DNA of 64,000 nt from Verrucomicrobium sp. BvORR106 (GTDB lineage Bacteria > Verrucomicrobiota > Verrucomicrobiia > Verrucomicrobiales > Verrucomicrobiaceae), in assembly GCF_000739655.1 (NCBI RefSeq), contig NZ_BATR01000122.1:1-64000 (forward strand), in the 5' to 3' direction. Positions 42,669-51,047 of this stretch are shown here, piece after piece (position 1 is the stretch's first letter; each line of letters begins with the position of its first letter). The notes under the pieces are model-generated. The model had not been told where the DNA came from. It saw only the letters and a program-made list of their open reading frames with translations, and did no database searches. The translations under genes were made by a program, and so were the position numbers.

Positions 42669-42717
42669 GCCAAGCGGCAACGGAAACAATGCTCGACCGG
42701 CGGGAGTCCCCCAAAAA

Positions 42718-42789
42718 CGTAGGGAGCTTTGGAAGCCTCCGAGTCTCATAAGCTCGGCGAAGCAGGTTCGATTCCTGCCCCTGCATCCA
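42718..42789 (+). tRNA. tRNA-Met(CAT)-like, with shortened D arm
   Basis: Anticodon arm CGAGT-CTCATAA-GCTCG gives anticodon CAT. T arm GCAGG-TTCGATT-CCTGC is perfect, and CCA is encoded at 42787-42789. The 5' CGTAGGG (42718-42724) pairs with CCCTGCA except for a C1-A72 mismatch, the hallmark of initiator tRNA. At 72 nt it is 4 or 5 short, and the D arm is poor; an alternative fold has a better D arm but no acceptor stem. It may be a phage tRNA or a decaying one. Confidence 0.5.
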
Positions 42790-42827
42790 TTGATTCAATC
42801 TCTCGCATTGGTGCTATGGGGTGTTGC

Positions 42828-43157
42828 TCAAATTGGCGTGATCAGGGCGCTGAGTCTGGTTCTCCACCACATTGCGGGTTCGATCACCTTCTTTGCGGGA
42901 CGATTTCGGGTGTAGAGCTCTATCCACCACTCGACGTAGATATCCAAAGGGTGCTGGCCCAAATTTGAGTCTCCAACAGTGTAGGCCAATGGCTTATAGA
43001 CCAATTCAAGGTTTTTGACAGTTCTCGGGGGCAGCATGCCGCTTGATTCCAGATAGCTCAGCGGCCCAATGCTCAAGGTGTAAAGCGCAATAGTAGCCAG
43101 AAGCGTGACGCCCATAGTCGTCAAACGGCGCGAGGTGGAGGATTGTACGGCATCCAT
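42828..43157 (-). CDS. Small membrane protein
   Basis: 109 residues. One N-terminal helix (MGVTLLATIALYTLSIGPLS) precedes a region with YLESSGMLPPRTVKNLELVY and PLDIYVEWWIELYTRN. The pattern resembles short host membrane proteins of Planctomycetes and Verrucomicrobia, so it may be cargo. Forward frames here are shadows. Confidence 0.6.
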   Translation of the reverse strand: MDAVQSSTSRRLTTMGVTLLATIALYTLSIGPLSYLESSGMLPPRTVKNLELVYKPLAYTVGDSNLGQHPLDIYVEWWIELYTRNRPAKKVIEPAMWWRTRLSALITPI

Positions 43158-43288
43158 GAAACGAAAGGCTACGAAGCGGGGGCTTCAGGTGTTTGAGTTG
43201 GGCGGTTGAAACAAGAATGCCCGCCCCTCTCAGAAAAGGGGTGGGCATCGCGCCACTCATAAGCTAGTGACTGGCTGGACCTTGGAAA

Positions 43289-43429
43289 TTACTTCTTTCG
43301 GTCTGGTTTCTGCGTCAGAGCAGAGCCCGCAGCCGTCTTGGCATCCTTGCTGGCGGTCGGACTTTTCAGGGTGCGACTCGCCGCAGATGCGGCGCGGGCG
43401 GAAGTGGTTTCATTCTTGGGCTTTGACAT
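43289..43429 (-). CDS. Short basic protein (46 residues)
   Basis: ATG 43429, 46 residues: MSKPKNETTSARAASAASRT, ending ALTQKPDRKK. The Ala/Ser/Lys-rich composition and the AAGSALTQ end are like a family of very short proteins I have seen in many proteobacterial genomes and islands; the function is not known to me. It is too short for usual gene-size cutoffs. Confidence 0.6.
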   Translation of the reverse strand: MSKPKNETTSARAASAASRTLKSPTASKDAKTAAGSALTQKPDRKK

Positions 43430-43468
43430 GAGAGTAAAGCTTTGAAATAGTGTTGCAGGTTATGCCTC

Positions 43469-43516
43469 CCGGCTCGCGTGGACTCCCTAGAGAAGAGCTT
43501 TCACCACGCGAGCCGG
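43469..43516. terminator. 13-bp perfect inverted repeat between leftward genes
   Basis: CCGGCTCGCGTGG (43469-43481) and CCACGCGAGCCGG (43504-43516), 22-nt loop. On the reverse strand no T tract follows; on the forward strand TGCTTTTTAG follows. Terminator or attenuator. Confidence 0.5.
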
Positions 43517-43582
43517 TGCTTTTTAGTGTCTTCGCGCCTTACCACACCGGCCCGTTGTGGTTGCGCTCTGGCCTTCTTGTCT

Positions 43583-44044
43583 TCATAAAGCTGTGAATTG
43601 ACCTCCGCTGGTGAAAAGCTTGTAGGCCCCCCGAATGGCTGGCGTCGGCACCAGTTTTCCCGCCTTGGAAAGGCGCTTCATCGCATTATTAACAGCGGCA
43701 ACAAAAGAGCTGTCGGTATAACTCCTGCGATCAAAACCACCGGCTAGCAAGATTGCCCGTACTTTGGAGCCCGTCAGGGACTGGGTGCTGTAAGCTTGAA
43801 AAACCTTGAAAACGGATTCCTGTAGATTCTTCCCTTGATAGGGCAGGTCCCCGTCCGGAATAATGTTAAGGATATCCTCAAGTCGCATAACGAGTCCAAT
43901 ACCCTCGTTGACCTGTTGAAGCTCGTCCTGCAACGCGCGCTTCTTCAAGTGTAGCTCTTCAAACCGCGCTTCGACATCCTCCATCAATGCCTCCAGATCC
44001 GCCTTGCGGTTCTCAAGCATGGTGCGGGTCTGGAGTGAATCCAT
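43583..44044 (-). CDS. Coiled-coil protein with C-terminal winged-helix-like part
   Basis: 153 residues from ATG 44044; TTG 44050 is also open. Residues 1-60 form a coiled coil (ENRKADLEALMEDVEARFEE, LKKRALQDELQQVNEGIGLV); the second half (SLTGSKVRAILLAGGFDRRS, AAVNNAMKRLSKAGKLVPTP) has winged-helix character. Probably a dimeric DNA-binding regulator. A perfect LexA-type box lies about 110 bp upstream, suggesting SOS control. Confidence 0.65.
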   Translation of the reverse strand: MDSLQTRTMLENRKADLEALMEDVEARFEELHLKKRALQDELQQVNEGIGLVMRLEDILNIIPDGDLPYQGKNLQESVFKVFQAYSTQSLTGSKVRAILLAGGFDRRSYTDSSFVAAVNNAMKRLSKAGKLVPTPAIRGAYKLFTSGGQFTAL

Positions 44045-44153
44045 GCTCAATTCTGGCTCAAAGTAGGTGCGTGCGCAATATGAAAATGAATTTTATGATT
44101 ATGGTGTGAATTGTTGTGTACAAGTATTGAACGAAATGAGTTCGCTTGAGCGC

Positions 44154-44167
44154 TGTTCACGCGAACA
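44154..44167. promoter_or_regulatory. LexA-type box TGTTC-ACGC-GAACA
   Basis: Perfect TGTTC-N4-GAACA in the 176-bp gap between two leftward genes, upstream of the coiled-coil regulator. Confidence 0.6.
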
Positions 44168-44220
44168 CTGCGAAGCGAAGGGAAAGCATTATGATAGCAT
44201 GGAAGCATCGTTTGGTATGT

Positions 44221-44682
44221 TCAAAAGAACGTGAATGCAACCAAGCGTTCAACCGTCTCGCGAGTGAGTTGGGAGTCTACTAGCCGGATGACCCGCCAGC
44301 CATGGAGCACCGCCTCCATGTATTTCTCGCAATCGTCCGTGAAGCCGGTGGCGGTGTTGTGCCGCCCCTGGATGTGAATGCCGCCCTCAATTTCGATAAT
44401 TGTCCGGCTCTCGACGTGGGTAAAATCGGCGCGCCATTTGCGGAAAGGGTGAAACATAAATTCCCGCAGGAGCGGGGAGCCGCCGCAAGCTTTCCAGAGG
44501 AATAGGAATTTTTCCTCAAGCTGGGAGCCCTGCATTCTCGGCAGAGCCATTGCCGCCTCTATCCTGGCGGCTTCGCTTTTGCCAGCGTGGAAAAACTCCA
44601 ACTCACGCGAGCAGGGCGCGGCGGTGGAGATTCGGCGGGTGCGTTTCGTTGACGGTCGGGATTTTTTGACTCGCGGCTTCAT
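44221..44682 (-). CDS. Vsr/DUF559-like endonuclease beside the terminase
   Basis: 153 residues from ATG 44682. SQLEEKFLFLWKACGG, then KWRADFTHVESRTIIEIEGG (catalytic D and E), then DDCEKYMEAVLHGWRVIRL give a PD-(D/E)XK fold of Vsr/DUF559 type, related in pattern to the intein nuclease of this prophage. The N-terminal 40 residues are basic. Its start is 12 bp from the divergent terminase small-subunit start. It may help packaging or be a free-standing homing enzyme; both are inference. Confidence 0.75.
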   Translation of the reverse strand: MKPRVKKSRPSTKRTRRISTAAPCSRELEFFHAGKSEAARIEAAMALPRMQGSQLEEKFLFLWKACGGSPLLREFMFHPFRKWRADFTHVESRTIIEIEGGIHIQGRHNTATGFTDDCEKYMEAVLHGWRVIRLVDSQLTRETVERLVAFTFF

Positions 44683-44694
44683 ACGAAAGCCCGC

Positions 44695-45324
44695 ATGCCA
44701 ACTCCAGCCCCCGTTATTTCCGCCGCCGATGCGGAGAAGCTTCTGAAAGGCGACCTCGCTAACCTCGTGCAGAAGGTCAGGCGTGGCGAGCCATTGACGC
44801 GGGCACAGCGAAACACGCTCCTTGCGTACCAAAACGGCGAGGCAAACTCGACCTCGTTTGCAAAGTCTTGGGTGGAGCTTGGGAGCATTCTTGGCGTTAC
44901 ACGTCGAACCCTCAACACCTGGAGCAAACGCGTAGGCGCACCCATACCAGCCCCGAATGGGAGCCATGACGTAGCCGCATGGCGCGAGTTCACGCGTGCC
45001 AACGGGCTCAAGGGCGGAGATGAGGACAGCGAGGAGACCGAGGGCGAGGGGATCGACGAGCTGAAACGGCAAAAGCTCTCGGTGGAGGTGCAGGAGCGCG
45101 AATTTCGCCTCTCCGTTCTGCGGAAAGAGTACGTGCCGATTTCTGCCGTTCGTGACCGCTGGCAGTTCAACGTAGAGCAAGCGGTTATGACCCTCCGCAA
45201 GAAGCTGGAGGACGAAGCGCCGCCCTTGCTCGAAGGGAAGACCGCGCTGGAGATCCGGCAAGAGCTGGCGGGAGTCGTTGACTCCTTTATCTCCATTATG
45301 AACGCTGGAGGTGAAGAGCAATGA
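44695..45324 (+). CDS. Terminase small subunit (Nu1-like)
   Basis: 209 residues. After a helical start comes a helix-turn-helix (SWVELGSILGVTRRTLNTWS) that should bind the packaging site, an acidic linker (DEDSEETEGEGIDELKRQKL) and a helical dimerisation/large-subunit-binding end, as in lambda Nu1-type proteins. Its stop overlaps the large-subunit start at 45321. Confidence 0.85.
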   Translation: MPTPAPVISAADAEKLLKGDLANLVQKVRRGEPLTRAQRNTLLAYQNGEANSTSFAKSWVELGSILGVTRRTLNTWSKRVGAPIPAPNGSHDVAAWREFTRANGLKGGDEDSEETEGEGIDELKRQKLSVEVQEREFRLSVLRKEYVPISAVRDRWQFNVEQAVMTLRKKLEDEAPPLLEGKTALEIRQELAGVVDSFISIMNAGGEEQ

Positions 45325-47165
45325 CCGCAGAGGGCACGATGAGCCCGGAGGAGTTGCTCGATGCCGCTTGGCGCTACGCGTGGCGTCCGCCAGACCGCCG
45401 CCCGCCCTGGCTATGGGCGGAGGAGCACATCAAGAGTATCCCGTACTCTCCAATTCCGGCGGCTTTCCGCTCGGAGCATTCGCCATGGATTCGTGAGCCG
45501 TTGGAGGCTTTCGTTGATCCGGCGATTCCGTGCGTTTCGATCATGGCTTGCATTCAGGCCGGGAAAACCACGGTCGCAGAGCTGGGGGCGTGCTATATCA
45601 TTGCCAACATGCCGGGGCCGATGCTCTGGCTTGACCAAACGGACGAAGACGCCAAAGACCAGAGCGAAAGCCGGTTGCAAAAACTCTTCGATGAGTGCCC
45701 GCCAGTGAAACGGTTGTTTCACCGTAACCGGCACAAGAAGAAGCTGGATGCGGTGCATTTCGCCCATGGCATGGCGTTGTGGGTGCTTGGTGCGCACAAT
45801 AAGACGAACCTGCAACGGCGCTCTATCCGGTGGGTGATCGGTGATGAAACTTGGCGCTGGCCGAAAGGCCACATGGCCGAAGCGGAGGCGCGTGTTACCG
45901 CGTTCGGTTGGTTGGGCAAGCGTCTCTTCGTGTCGCAGGGCGGGGAAGAGGGGGACGACACCGACAAGAAATGGAAATCCGGCGATCAGCGGGAATGGAC
46001 ATTTGTTTGCCCGCATTGTGACATTCGACAGCCGTTCTTGTGGCGCAACGTGGAATGGAACAAGGAAGCGCACGACGGCGCAGAGTGGGACTTTTCCGCT
46101 GTGAAGCGTTCCACCGTGCTCCTTTGCGACAACCCGGAGTGCCGCCACCCGTTCCCCGACACGAGCAAGGCGCGAAAGATGCTCAACGCCACGGGGGCTT
46201 ATGTGAAGATGAACCCCAATGCTTCCGGGGAGGTTGTTTCCTTCCATTGGAACAGCTTGTGCGCGTCTTCCTGGGGGATGCTGGCGGAGCTATACCTCCG
46301 CGCCAAAGAGACGGCAAAGCGTGGCGACCTCACGGACCTCAAGATTTTCTATCAGAAGAGGCTCGCGTTGTCCTGGCGTGAAGATCTTGAAGATTTCCGG
46401 GCAGACATCAAGGCCAGCTCATATCAGCGCAAGCAGGAGTGGGGGAAGGAAGGCGCTATTGGCATCAATGGCGAGATTTTGAGCGCCCCGTTTGAACGCG
46501 AGCTGGCTGCGGTGCCCCTCCGGTTCCTCACCGTTGACGTGCAGCTTGACCACTTTTGGTGTTTGGCTCGCTCTTGGGCTGGAAACGGCTCCTCGCGGCT
46601 TCTGGAGTGGCGGAAGGTGCACACATGGGAAGATGTGGAAGCAATGCAGCACGAGCTGGGCATTGCGGGCTCGCTCGTGTTCGTGGATGCGCGTCATACT
46701 CCTGGCACTGTTTACAAGAAGTGCGGCGAGCACGGGTGGACCGCTCTCATGGGCGACAAGCGCGCCATGTTCCAGCACAAGGGGAAGAAGGGGAGACGAA
46801 TCAATCGCTACTATTCGCCCCGTCGCACGGTTGCCCCCGGCGGCAAGCCTGCATCGCTCTTCTACTGGTCGAACCTTTCGATCAAAGACATGCTCGCGCG
46901 GCTCCGGCTCAATCAAGATCCGGAGAAGGGGCTCACGTGGGAGATTCCGGAAGACGCTGGCGACGACTACTTGCGGCAGCTTGATAGCGAGCGGCGGGTG
47001 AAGCGCGGAGATAAGTGGCTTTGGGAGCAAATCGGCAAGCGTGATAACCACCTTTGGGACTGTGAGGCAATGCAGGTTGTTGCAGCGTGCATGCTCAAGA
47101 TTATTGGGCGCGAGTCCTTCCCGCAGATTGAGACAGAAGCCGCAGAAGAGGAGCCGGGGGAGTAA
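45321..47165 (+). CDS. Terminase large subunit (GpA family)
   Basis: 614 residues, normal for lambda GpA-type terminases. N-terminal ATPase: Walker A-like ACIQAGKTTVAEL (about residues 76-88), LWLDQTDEDAKDQSESRLQK, and RRSIRWVIGDETWRWPKG (Walker B). Cys pairs CPHC and CDNPEC fit a zinc site known in this group. The C-terminal nuclease part shows FLTVDVQLDHFW and FVDARHTPGTVY. It packages DNA into the prohead together with the small subunit. Confidence 0.92.
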   Translation: MTAEGTMSPEELLDAAWRYAWRPPDRRPPWLWAEEHIKSIPYSPIPAAFRSEHSPWIREPLEAFVDPAIPCVSIMACIQAGKTTVAELGACYIIANMPGPMLWLDQTDEDAKDQSESRLQKLFDECPPVKRLFHRNRHKKKLDAVHFAHGMALWVLGAHNKTNLQRRSIRWVIGDETWRWPKGHMAEAEARVTAFGWLGKRLFVSQGGEEGDDTDKKWKSGDQREWTFVCPHCDIRQPFLWRNVEWNKEAHDGAEWDFSAVKRSTVLLCDNPECRHPFPDTSKARKMLNATGAYVKMNPNASGEVVSFHWNSLCASSWGMLAELYLRAKETAKRGDLTDLKIFYQKRLALSWREDLEDFRADIKASSYQRKQEWGKEGAIGINGEILSAPFERELAAVPLRFLTVDVQLDHFWCLARSWAGNGSSRLLEWRKVHTWEDVEAMQHELGIAGSLVFVDARHTPGTVYKKCGEHGWTALMGDKRAMFQHKGKKGRRINRYYSPRRTVAPGGKPASLFYWSNLSIKDMLARLRLNQDPEKGLTWEIPEDAGDDYLRQLDSERRVKRGDKWLWEQIGKRDNHLWDCEAMQVVAACMLKIIGRESFPQIETEAAEEEPGE

Positions 47166-47192
47166 GCGACGTTGACACCGCTGCCGTTTTGA

Positions 47193-47435
47193 ATGGCAGC
47201 GGTTCCAGACTATTACACAGGCTTCACGCAAGTAGAGGTGGAGCGAATCCTTGCCGTCCAGAAGAAGGAGCTGGAAAAGGCGCTGCAAGCCTACAGCGAG
47301 AATGGGACAAGCGTCACCAAGCGCGCCCTTGACGCTGTGAACCTGATTATCGCGGGTTGCCAAAAGGCTTTGAAAAAGTTCGACCCTGAAACCTACGGGG
47401 CTCGCCGTGTTCGCTCCGGATTCGTTTGCCCATGA
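47193..47435 (+). CDS. Small head-tail joining protein (gpW-like by position)
   Basis: 80 residues, MAAVPDYYTGFTQVEVERIL, helical. It lies between terminase large subunit and portal, as lambda W does, and overlaps the portal start. Sequence similarity to gpW is not certain. The ATG lies at the foot of a hairpin (47178-47185 with 47195-47202) just behind TTGACA. Confidence 0.65.
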   Translation: MAAVPDYYTGFTQVEVERILAVQKKELEKALQAYSENGTSVTKRALDAVNLIIAGCQKALKKFDPETYGARRVRSGFVCP

Positions 47436-48886
47436 AACTACTCTCTCGCATTGTCCAATTTTTCGCGACTCCGATTCCCGAACCTTTGAAGGAGGGCGCT
47501 GCATACAATTCGCCGTTTGAATCGGCGAATCATACGCCTAACCGCGCGCGCACGCCGGGAGGTGCCCCCAAAGATTTTAAGCTGGAGCTTACCGAAGGGG
47601 TGCGCTCCGACATCCTGGAGAAGACGCGATATGCTGACAAGAACTCTGGCGTCATTCGTGAGATCGTCCGGAGCAATGTGCTTTACGCGGTGGGGCATGG
47701 GCTCCGTGTGCAGAGCGGCGCAGAGCCCGGATGGAAGACACAAGCAATGCGCTATTGGAAGCGGGCAACCCGCCGCGTGGACATTACCGGGAGGTTCTCA
47801 TTGGCGGATGTGCAGCGGCTCGTTTCTCGTGCTCTGGACGTTGACGGGGAGATATTCGTTTTAAAGGTTCGCCATCCGGAAACCGGGGCCGCGCTCCTGC
47901 AACTCGTGCGCGGGCACCGGGTGGGGGACTTTGGAAAAGGAGGAACAACGGATGGCATCAAGTATGATGGTATCGGCGCGCCCGTCGAATATCGCATTTT
48001 GCAGGATGACGGCAACACGAAGGAATTTCCAGCGTGGCAGGTGCTTCACATCTTTGACCCGGAGAGCCCGGACTTTGTGCGCGCAACCTCGCCTCTGCAG
48101 CATGGTGCAAATCACACCATGGATGGCATTGAGTTGCTCGCCCTGGAAAAGCTTGCCGTTCGGGCAAACGTCGAAGTTGCTCGCACCATCACGACCGAGA
48201 CCGGCGACCTGGGCGAGGAAGGTGACTATAAGGTGCAAGAGGTGGTGAGCGCCTCGGGTGATCGCTCCGACCCGGTTGCGATTCAAAAGATCATGGGTGG
48301 GCGCATTGCGGCGCTTAAGCCGGGCGAGGAAATGGAGTCTTACCAGTCCTCCCGGCCCTCTCCGACCTTCACCGGCTTCCTTGAGCACCTCGACAGGGAT
48401 ACTGCCCTTGGCAACCTCCCCTATGAGTTTGCTGTGAATCCCTCGGGGATCAATGGCGGAGCTGTCCGTCTCGTGACCACTAAGGCGGACCGCATTTTTA
48501 GCATGCGGCAAGACATCATTTTCGAGCGTCTCATTATTGCCGCTTGGTTCTGGATCATTGGTGACGCCATTGACAGCGGGGCGTTGCCCGTGGCGCTCGA
48601 CTGGTGGGAGATCGACTTTGTAGCTCCCCGAAAGTTGACGGCAGACGCCGCGCGAGAAAGCGCATCGAACCGGGCAGATGTGGAAATGGGGCTTAAGACA
48701 TTCTCAGACCACTTCGAGGAAGGAGGGGCGGACTTTGAGGAAGAGATGGAGCGCCGTGCGCAAGAGGTGGTGTTCCTGCAAGCACTCGCGGAGAAATACA
48801 AGATCCCCGTTGAAATGCTCTTCCGGCCCACTCGCCCCGCTACTCCTGCAGCCGTCACCCCTCCCTCCGCAAAACTCGCCAAGTAA
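47432..48886 (+). CDS. Portal protein (lambda gpB family)
   Basis: 484 residues from ATG 47432. Typical portal features: ILEKTRYADKNSGVIREIVR, FSLADVQRLVSRALDVDGEI, DGIKYDGIGAPVEYRILQDD, and FPAWQVLHIFDPESPDFVRA. Length and order agree with lambda-type portals, which form the dodecameric DNA gate. The stop overlaps the next ATG (TAATG). Confidence 0.9.
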   Translation: MKLLSRIVQFFATPIPEPLKEGAAYNSPFESANHTPNRARTPGGAPKDFKLELTEGVRSDILEKTRYADKNSGVIREIVRSNVLYAVGHGLRVQSGAEPGWKTQAMRYWKRATRRVDITGRFSLADVQRLVSRALDVDGEIFVLKVRHPETGAALLQLVRGHRVGDFGKGGTTDGIKYDGIGAPVEYRILQDDGNTKEFPAWQVLHIFDPESPDFVRATSPLQHGANHTMDGIELLALEKLAVRANVEVARTITTETGDLGEEGDYKVQEVVSASGDRSDPVAIQKIMGGRIAALKPGEEMESYQSSRPSPTFTGFLEHLDRDTALGNLPYEFAVNPSGINGGAVRLVTTKADRIFSMRQDIIFERLIIAAWFWIIGDAIDSGALPVALDWWEIDFVAPRKLTADAARESASNRADVEMGLKTFSDHFEEGGADFEEEMERRAQEVVFLQALAEKYKIPVEMLFRPTRPATPAAVTPPSAKLAK

Positions 48887-49257
48887 TGACCCTAAACACA
48901 AACATTCCAGACAGTGGCACCCGCTCCCAATTCATCACCGGGGCGGTTCGTGATGCGGCCCCCGGCAAGGGATTGCCGTCGAACATTCCTCCAATTGCCA
49001 TTCGTGCTCTTGCGAGACGGTTTGAAGATGGGGCACAAAAATACGGACCGCGCAACTGGATGCAGGGGATTCCATTGAGCCGCTACATAGACGCCATAAT
49101 CCGTCACACCCTTTCGATGAGCGAGGGGCGGACTGATGAAGACCATGCTGGAGCCGTTCTCTGGAATGCAGCGGCGTTCATGTGGACTAGGCAAGCCGTC
49201 GAAAATGGCAAATTGCCAAATGACCTCAATGACCTGATTTATGACGAGGCGGGATGA
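48886..49257 (+). CDS. DUF5664/MazZ-like dATP/dGTP diphosphohydrolase
   Basis: 123 residues. ARRFEDGAQKYGPRNWMQGI, then SRYIDAIIRHTLSMSEGRTD and EDHAGAVLWNAAAFMW match the MazG-like DUF5664 family, with RFEDGAxKYGxRNW and ED-H metal-binding residues. MazZ of diaminopurine (Z) phages belongs here, hydrolysing dGTP or dATP. No PurZ-like gene is in the window, so a Z-genome is not shown. It is coupled to the portal gene. Confidence 0.78.
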   Translation: MTLNTNIPDSGTRSQFITGAVRDAAPGKGLPSNIPPIAIRALARRFEDGAQKYGPRNWMQGIPLSRYIDAIIRHTLSMSEGRTDEDHAGAVLWNAAAFMWTRQAVENGKLPNDLNDLIYDEAG

Positions 49258-49340
49258 TATCGCGGTAGCGCATCCTGCTTTGCGATAGTCCTCGACAAGG
49301 TTTGGTAGCCACCTTGCATTAGCAAAGGTAACGTATGGAG

Positions 49341-49847
49341 TTAACGCACCATTGCCTGAGCGAGGCAGTGGATGACTTCCTTGCCGTCAAGGTATGCCTG
49401 AACGACTTCGTTGTAGGTTGTTGTAGAATTGATTTTGCCCTCATGGGCAAAATCATTCCTCCACACAATCAAGTTATTGTATGACGTCTTTATGTCCCGT
49501 CTGTGCAAACGAAGGTGAGACTTGGCTGTCGATTCCAAGAGCCGCGAAAACTTCTTGGTGTAGCGGGTGCCAAATCGGGGGATGTACTCATCTTTTACGA
49601 TTTGTAACTTAATGCGTCCATTTATGCGCTTGAAGTGAGACTCTACAAACGCTCCGAGCACTGAGTGTTTTCGATTGGCGAAGTCGCAGAAAATATCCTT
49701 TATTGCCATTTCGTAAACCGTTACGGCTGCCACCGATACGAAGCCAACGTATTTGGCCGTCAGTAGCGGATTGCCTAGAGTAGGTACGACACCGTTAAGG
49801 TGTGCGACAACGTCGTCGGCGTGTTGAAAGTGAGTGGCGTACGGCAC
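49341..49847 (-). CDS. HEPN-domain protein (RiboL-PSP-HEPN-like)
   Basis: 168 residues, helical. VWRNDFAHEG holds the HEPN Rx4H motif (R130, H135), the catalytic pair of HEPN ribonucleases, and the helix spacing agrees. It starts 5 bp after the DUF262 gene on the same strand, so the two form an operon. HEPN proteins act in toxin-antitoxin and antiphage systems; such a role here is inferred. Confidence 0.72.
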   Translation of the reverse strand: MPYATHFQHADDVVAHLNGVVPTLGNPLLTAKYVGFVSVAAVTVYEMAIKDIFCDFANRKHSVLGAFVESHFKRINGRIKLQIVKDEYIPRFGTRYTKKFSRLLESTAKSHLRLHRRDIKTSYNNLIVWRNDFAHEGKINSTTTYNEVVQAYLDGKEVIHCLAQAMVR

Positions 49848-49852
49848 GGCTC

Positions 49853-50923
49853 TTAGCTGAAAAGAAGTTCTTGTACGCGTGATATGCGTGCCTGCACGGT
49901 TTTCGTATCGGTTGTGTTGATTCGAGTGTGCTCGTCAAACACGCCATCCCTAAGGAGATCAGCGTACCGAGACTCTAAGTCAATGGATGAAACCTTTCTG
50001 TGCTGTCTCAGAAGTACGCTCATAACGGAGTCAAGAGCTGAAACGTTCAGGGGGCCTCTGAGGTGGAAAGGCTTTTCTCCTAGTGCATCAACTACTATCT
50101 TTGTGATCGAGGGGAATACTAGGAAAAAGTTCGTCGCCTTCTTTGTTGTCCCTGAGTCGTTTTGTAACATTGCCTTGTTTAGGAACTCCTTCATGGGCTT
50201 CTCATACTTCGTCTCTGGTCCTACCAATGAGAACACCCTTAGAAGCAGCTCCACATCCCTTTGGTGCTTGTCCAGATACTTCTTACCTAAGATTTTGCGC
50301 CAATTTGCGTCTTTGTTAGCTTCCTTGAGCTTTTTGTTGATTCCGCCACGAAATACACAATTGCGAATTTCCTGGGGCTTTAGTGGGGTTCCCCCCGTAT
50401 TGAGGCGCTCAAATATGTGGTATGCGCTTGTGCTCTCACCTACTGGGGACAACTGACGGATGTTAACCGCTCGTAAGACCGCCTGTTTCAGTTTGCGCTG
50501 GTCTGATTCGTCGAGCTCTGAAAAGCGTTTTCCGTGATATGGACTACTGTTGTGGAGACCTGTCAGTCTGAAAACTTGACGCTTCCCATGTGTGCTTTCC
50601 CGACCAAAGTAGCCTTCAAAGTAGAACACAATGCTCAAAATGCGTTGTTGTCCGTCGATTACTAGATTCTTGTTCTTGTCGTCTATATAGAAGAACACAG
50701 GTGGCACAGGTAGCCCAGACAAGAACGAATCGATCAGCAGAGACGCTTGACGAATTGACCAAACAAACTCTCGTTGATAGTCCGGGATCACAATATCACT
50801 GTCCTGCCACATTTGGGATATTCCCGAAAGGGTGAAATCGGAAGGGTAGCTGGCGATATCATATGTTACTGACAGAGTTTCCTCCTCCTGTTCCTCCTCA
50901 AGTTCAAGTTCGTCTTCTGCCAT
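49853..50923 (-). CDS. DUF262 (GmrSD-N-like) protein
   Basis: 356 residues. DUF262 motifs: IVIPDYQREFVWSIRQASLL (about residues 45-64) and VIDGQQRILSIVF (88-100), with AYHIFERLNTGGTPLKPQEI later. In GmrS-type restriction proteins this domain is an NTPase and acts with a DUF1524 HNH nuclease; no HNH domain is present here, and a HEPN gene follows instead. AT-richer and on the opposite strand inside the head operon, so probably an acquired defence or exclusion cassette. Confidence 0.82.
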   Translation of the reverse strand: MAEDELELEEEQEEETLSVTYDIASYPSDFTLSGISQMWQDSDIVIPDYQREFVWSIRQASLLIDSFLSGLPVPPVFFYIDDKNKNLVIDGQQRILSIVFYFEGYFGRESTHGKRQVFRLTGLHNSSPYHGKRFSELDESDQRKLKQAVLRAVNIRQLSPVGESTSAYHIFERLNTGGTPLKPQEIRNCVFRGGINKKLKEANKDANWRKILGKKYLDKHQRDVELLLRVFSLVGPETKYEKPMKEFLNKAMLQNDSGTTKKATNFFLVFPSITKIVVDALGEKPFHLRGPLNVSALDSVMSVLLRQHRKVSSIDLESRYADLLRDGVFDEHTRINTTDTKTVQARISRVQELLFS

Positions 50924-51047
50924 CTTCGCTTCTCCTGTAGTCGTGAAATTGTTTGCAACCTGGGTTTTGCTTCAAGAGAAGAGCAGGGGCGGGGATATTG
51001 CAAGCTTCATCGAAAAAAGTTTGCGAGGTTGACAGGGGCGGAAAGGC

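Noticed and set aside
42541-42798. Leftward ORF of 85 codons over the tRNA-like sequence
   Set aside because: This is the usual false ORF seen antisense to tRNA genes.
44221-45321. Leftward frame of 366 codons extending the Vsr-like gene upstream
   Set aside because: The part beyond 44682 is antisense to the terminase small subunit and has shadow-like composition.
45411-47504. Long leftward ORFs opposite the terminase large subunit
   Set aside because: GC-driven shadows of the terminase gene, with no family features.
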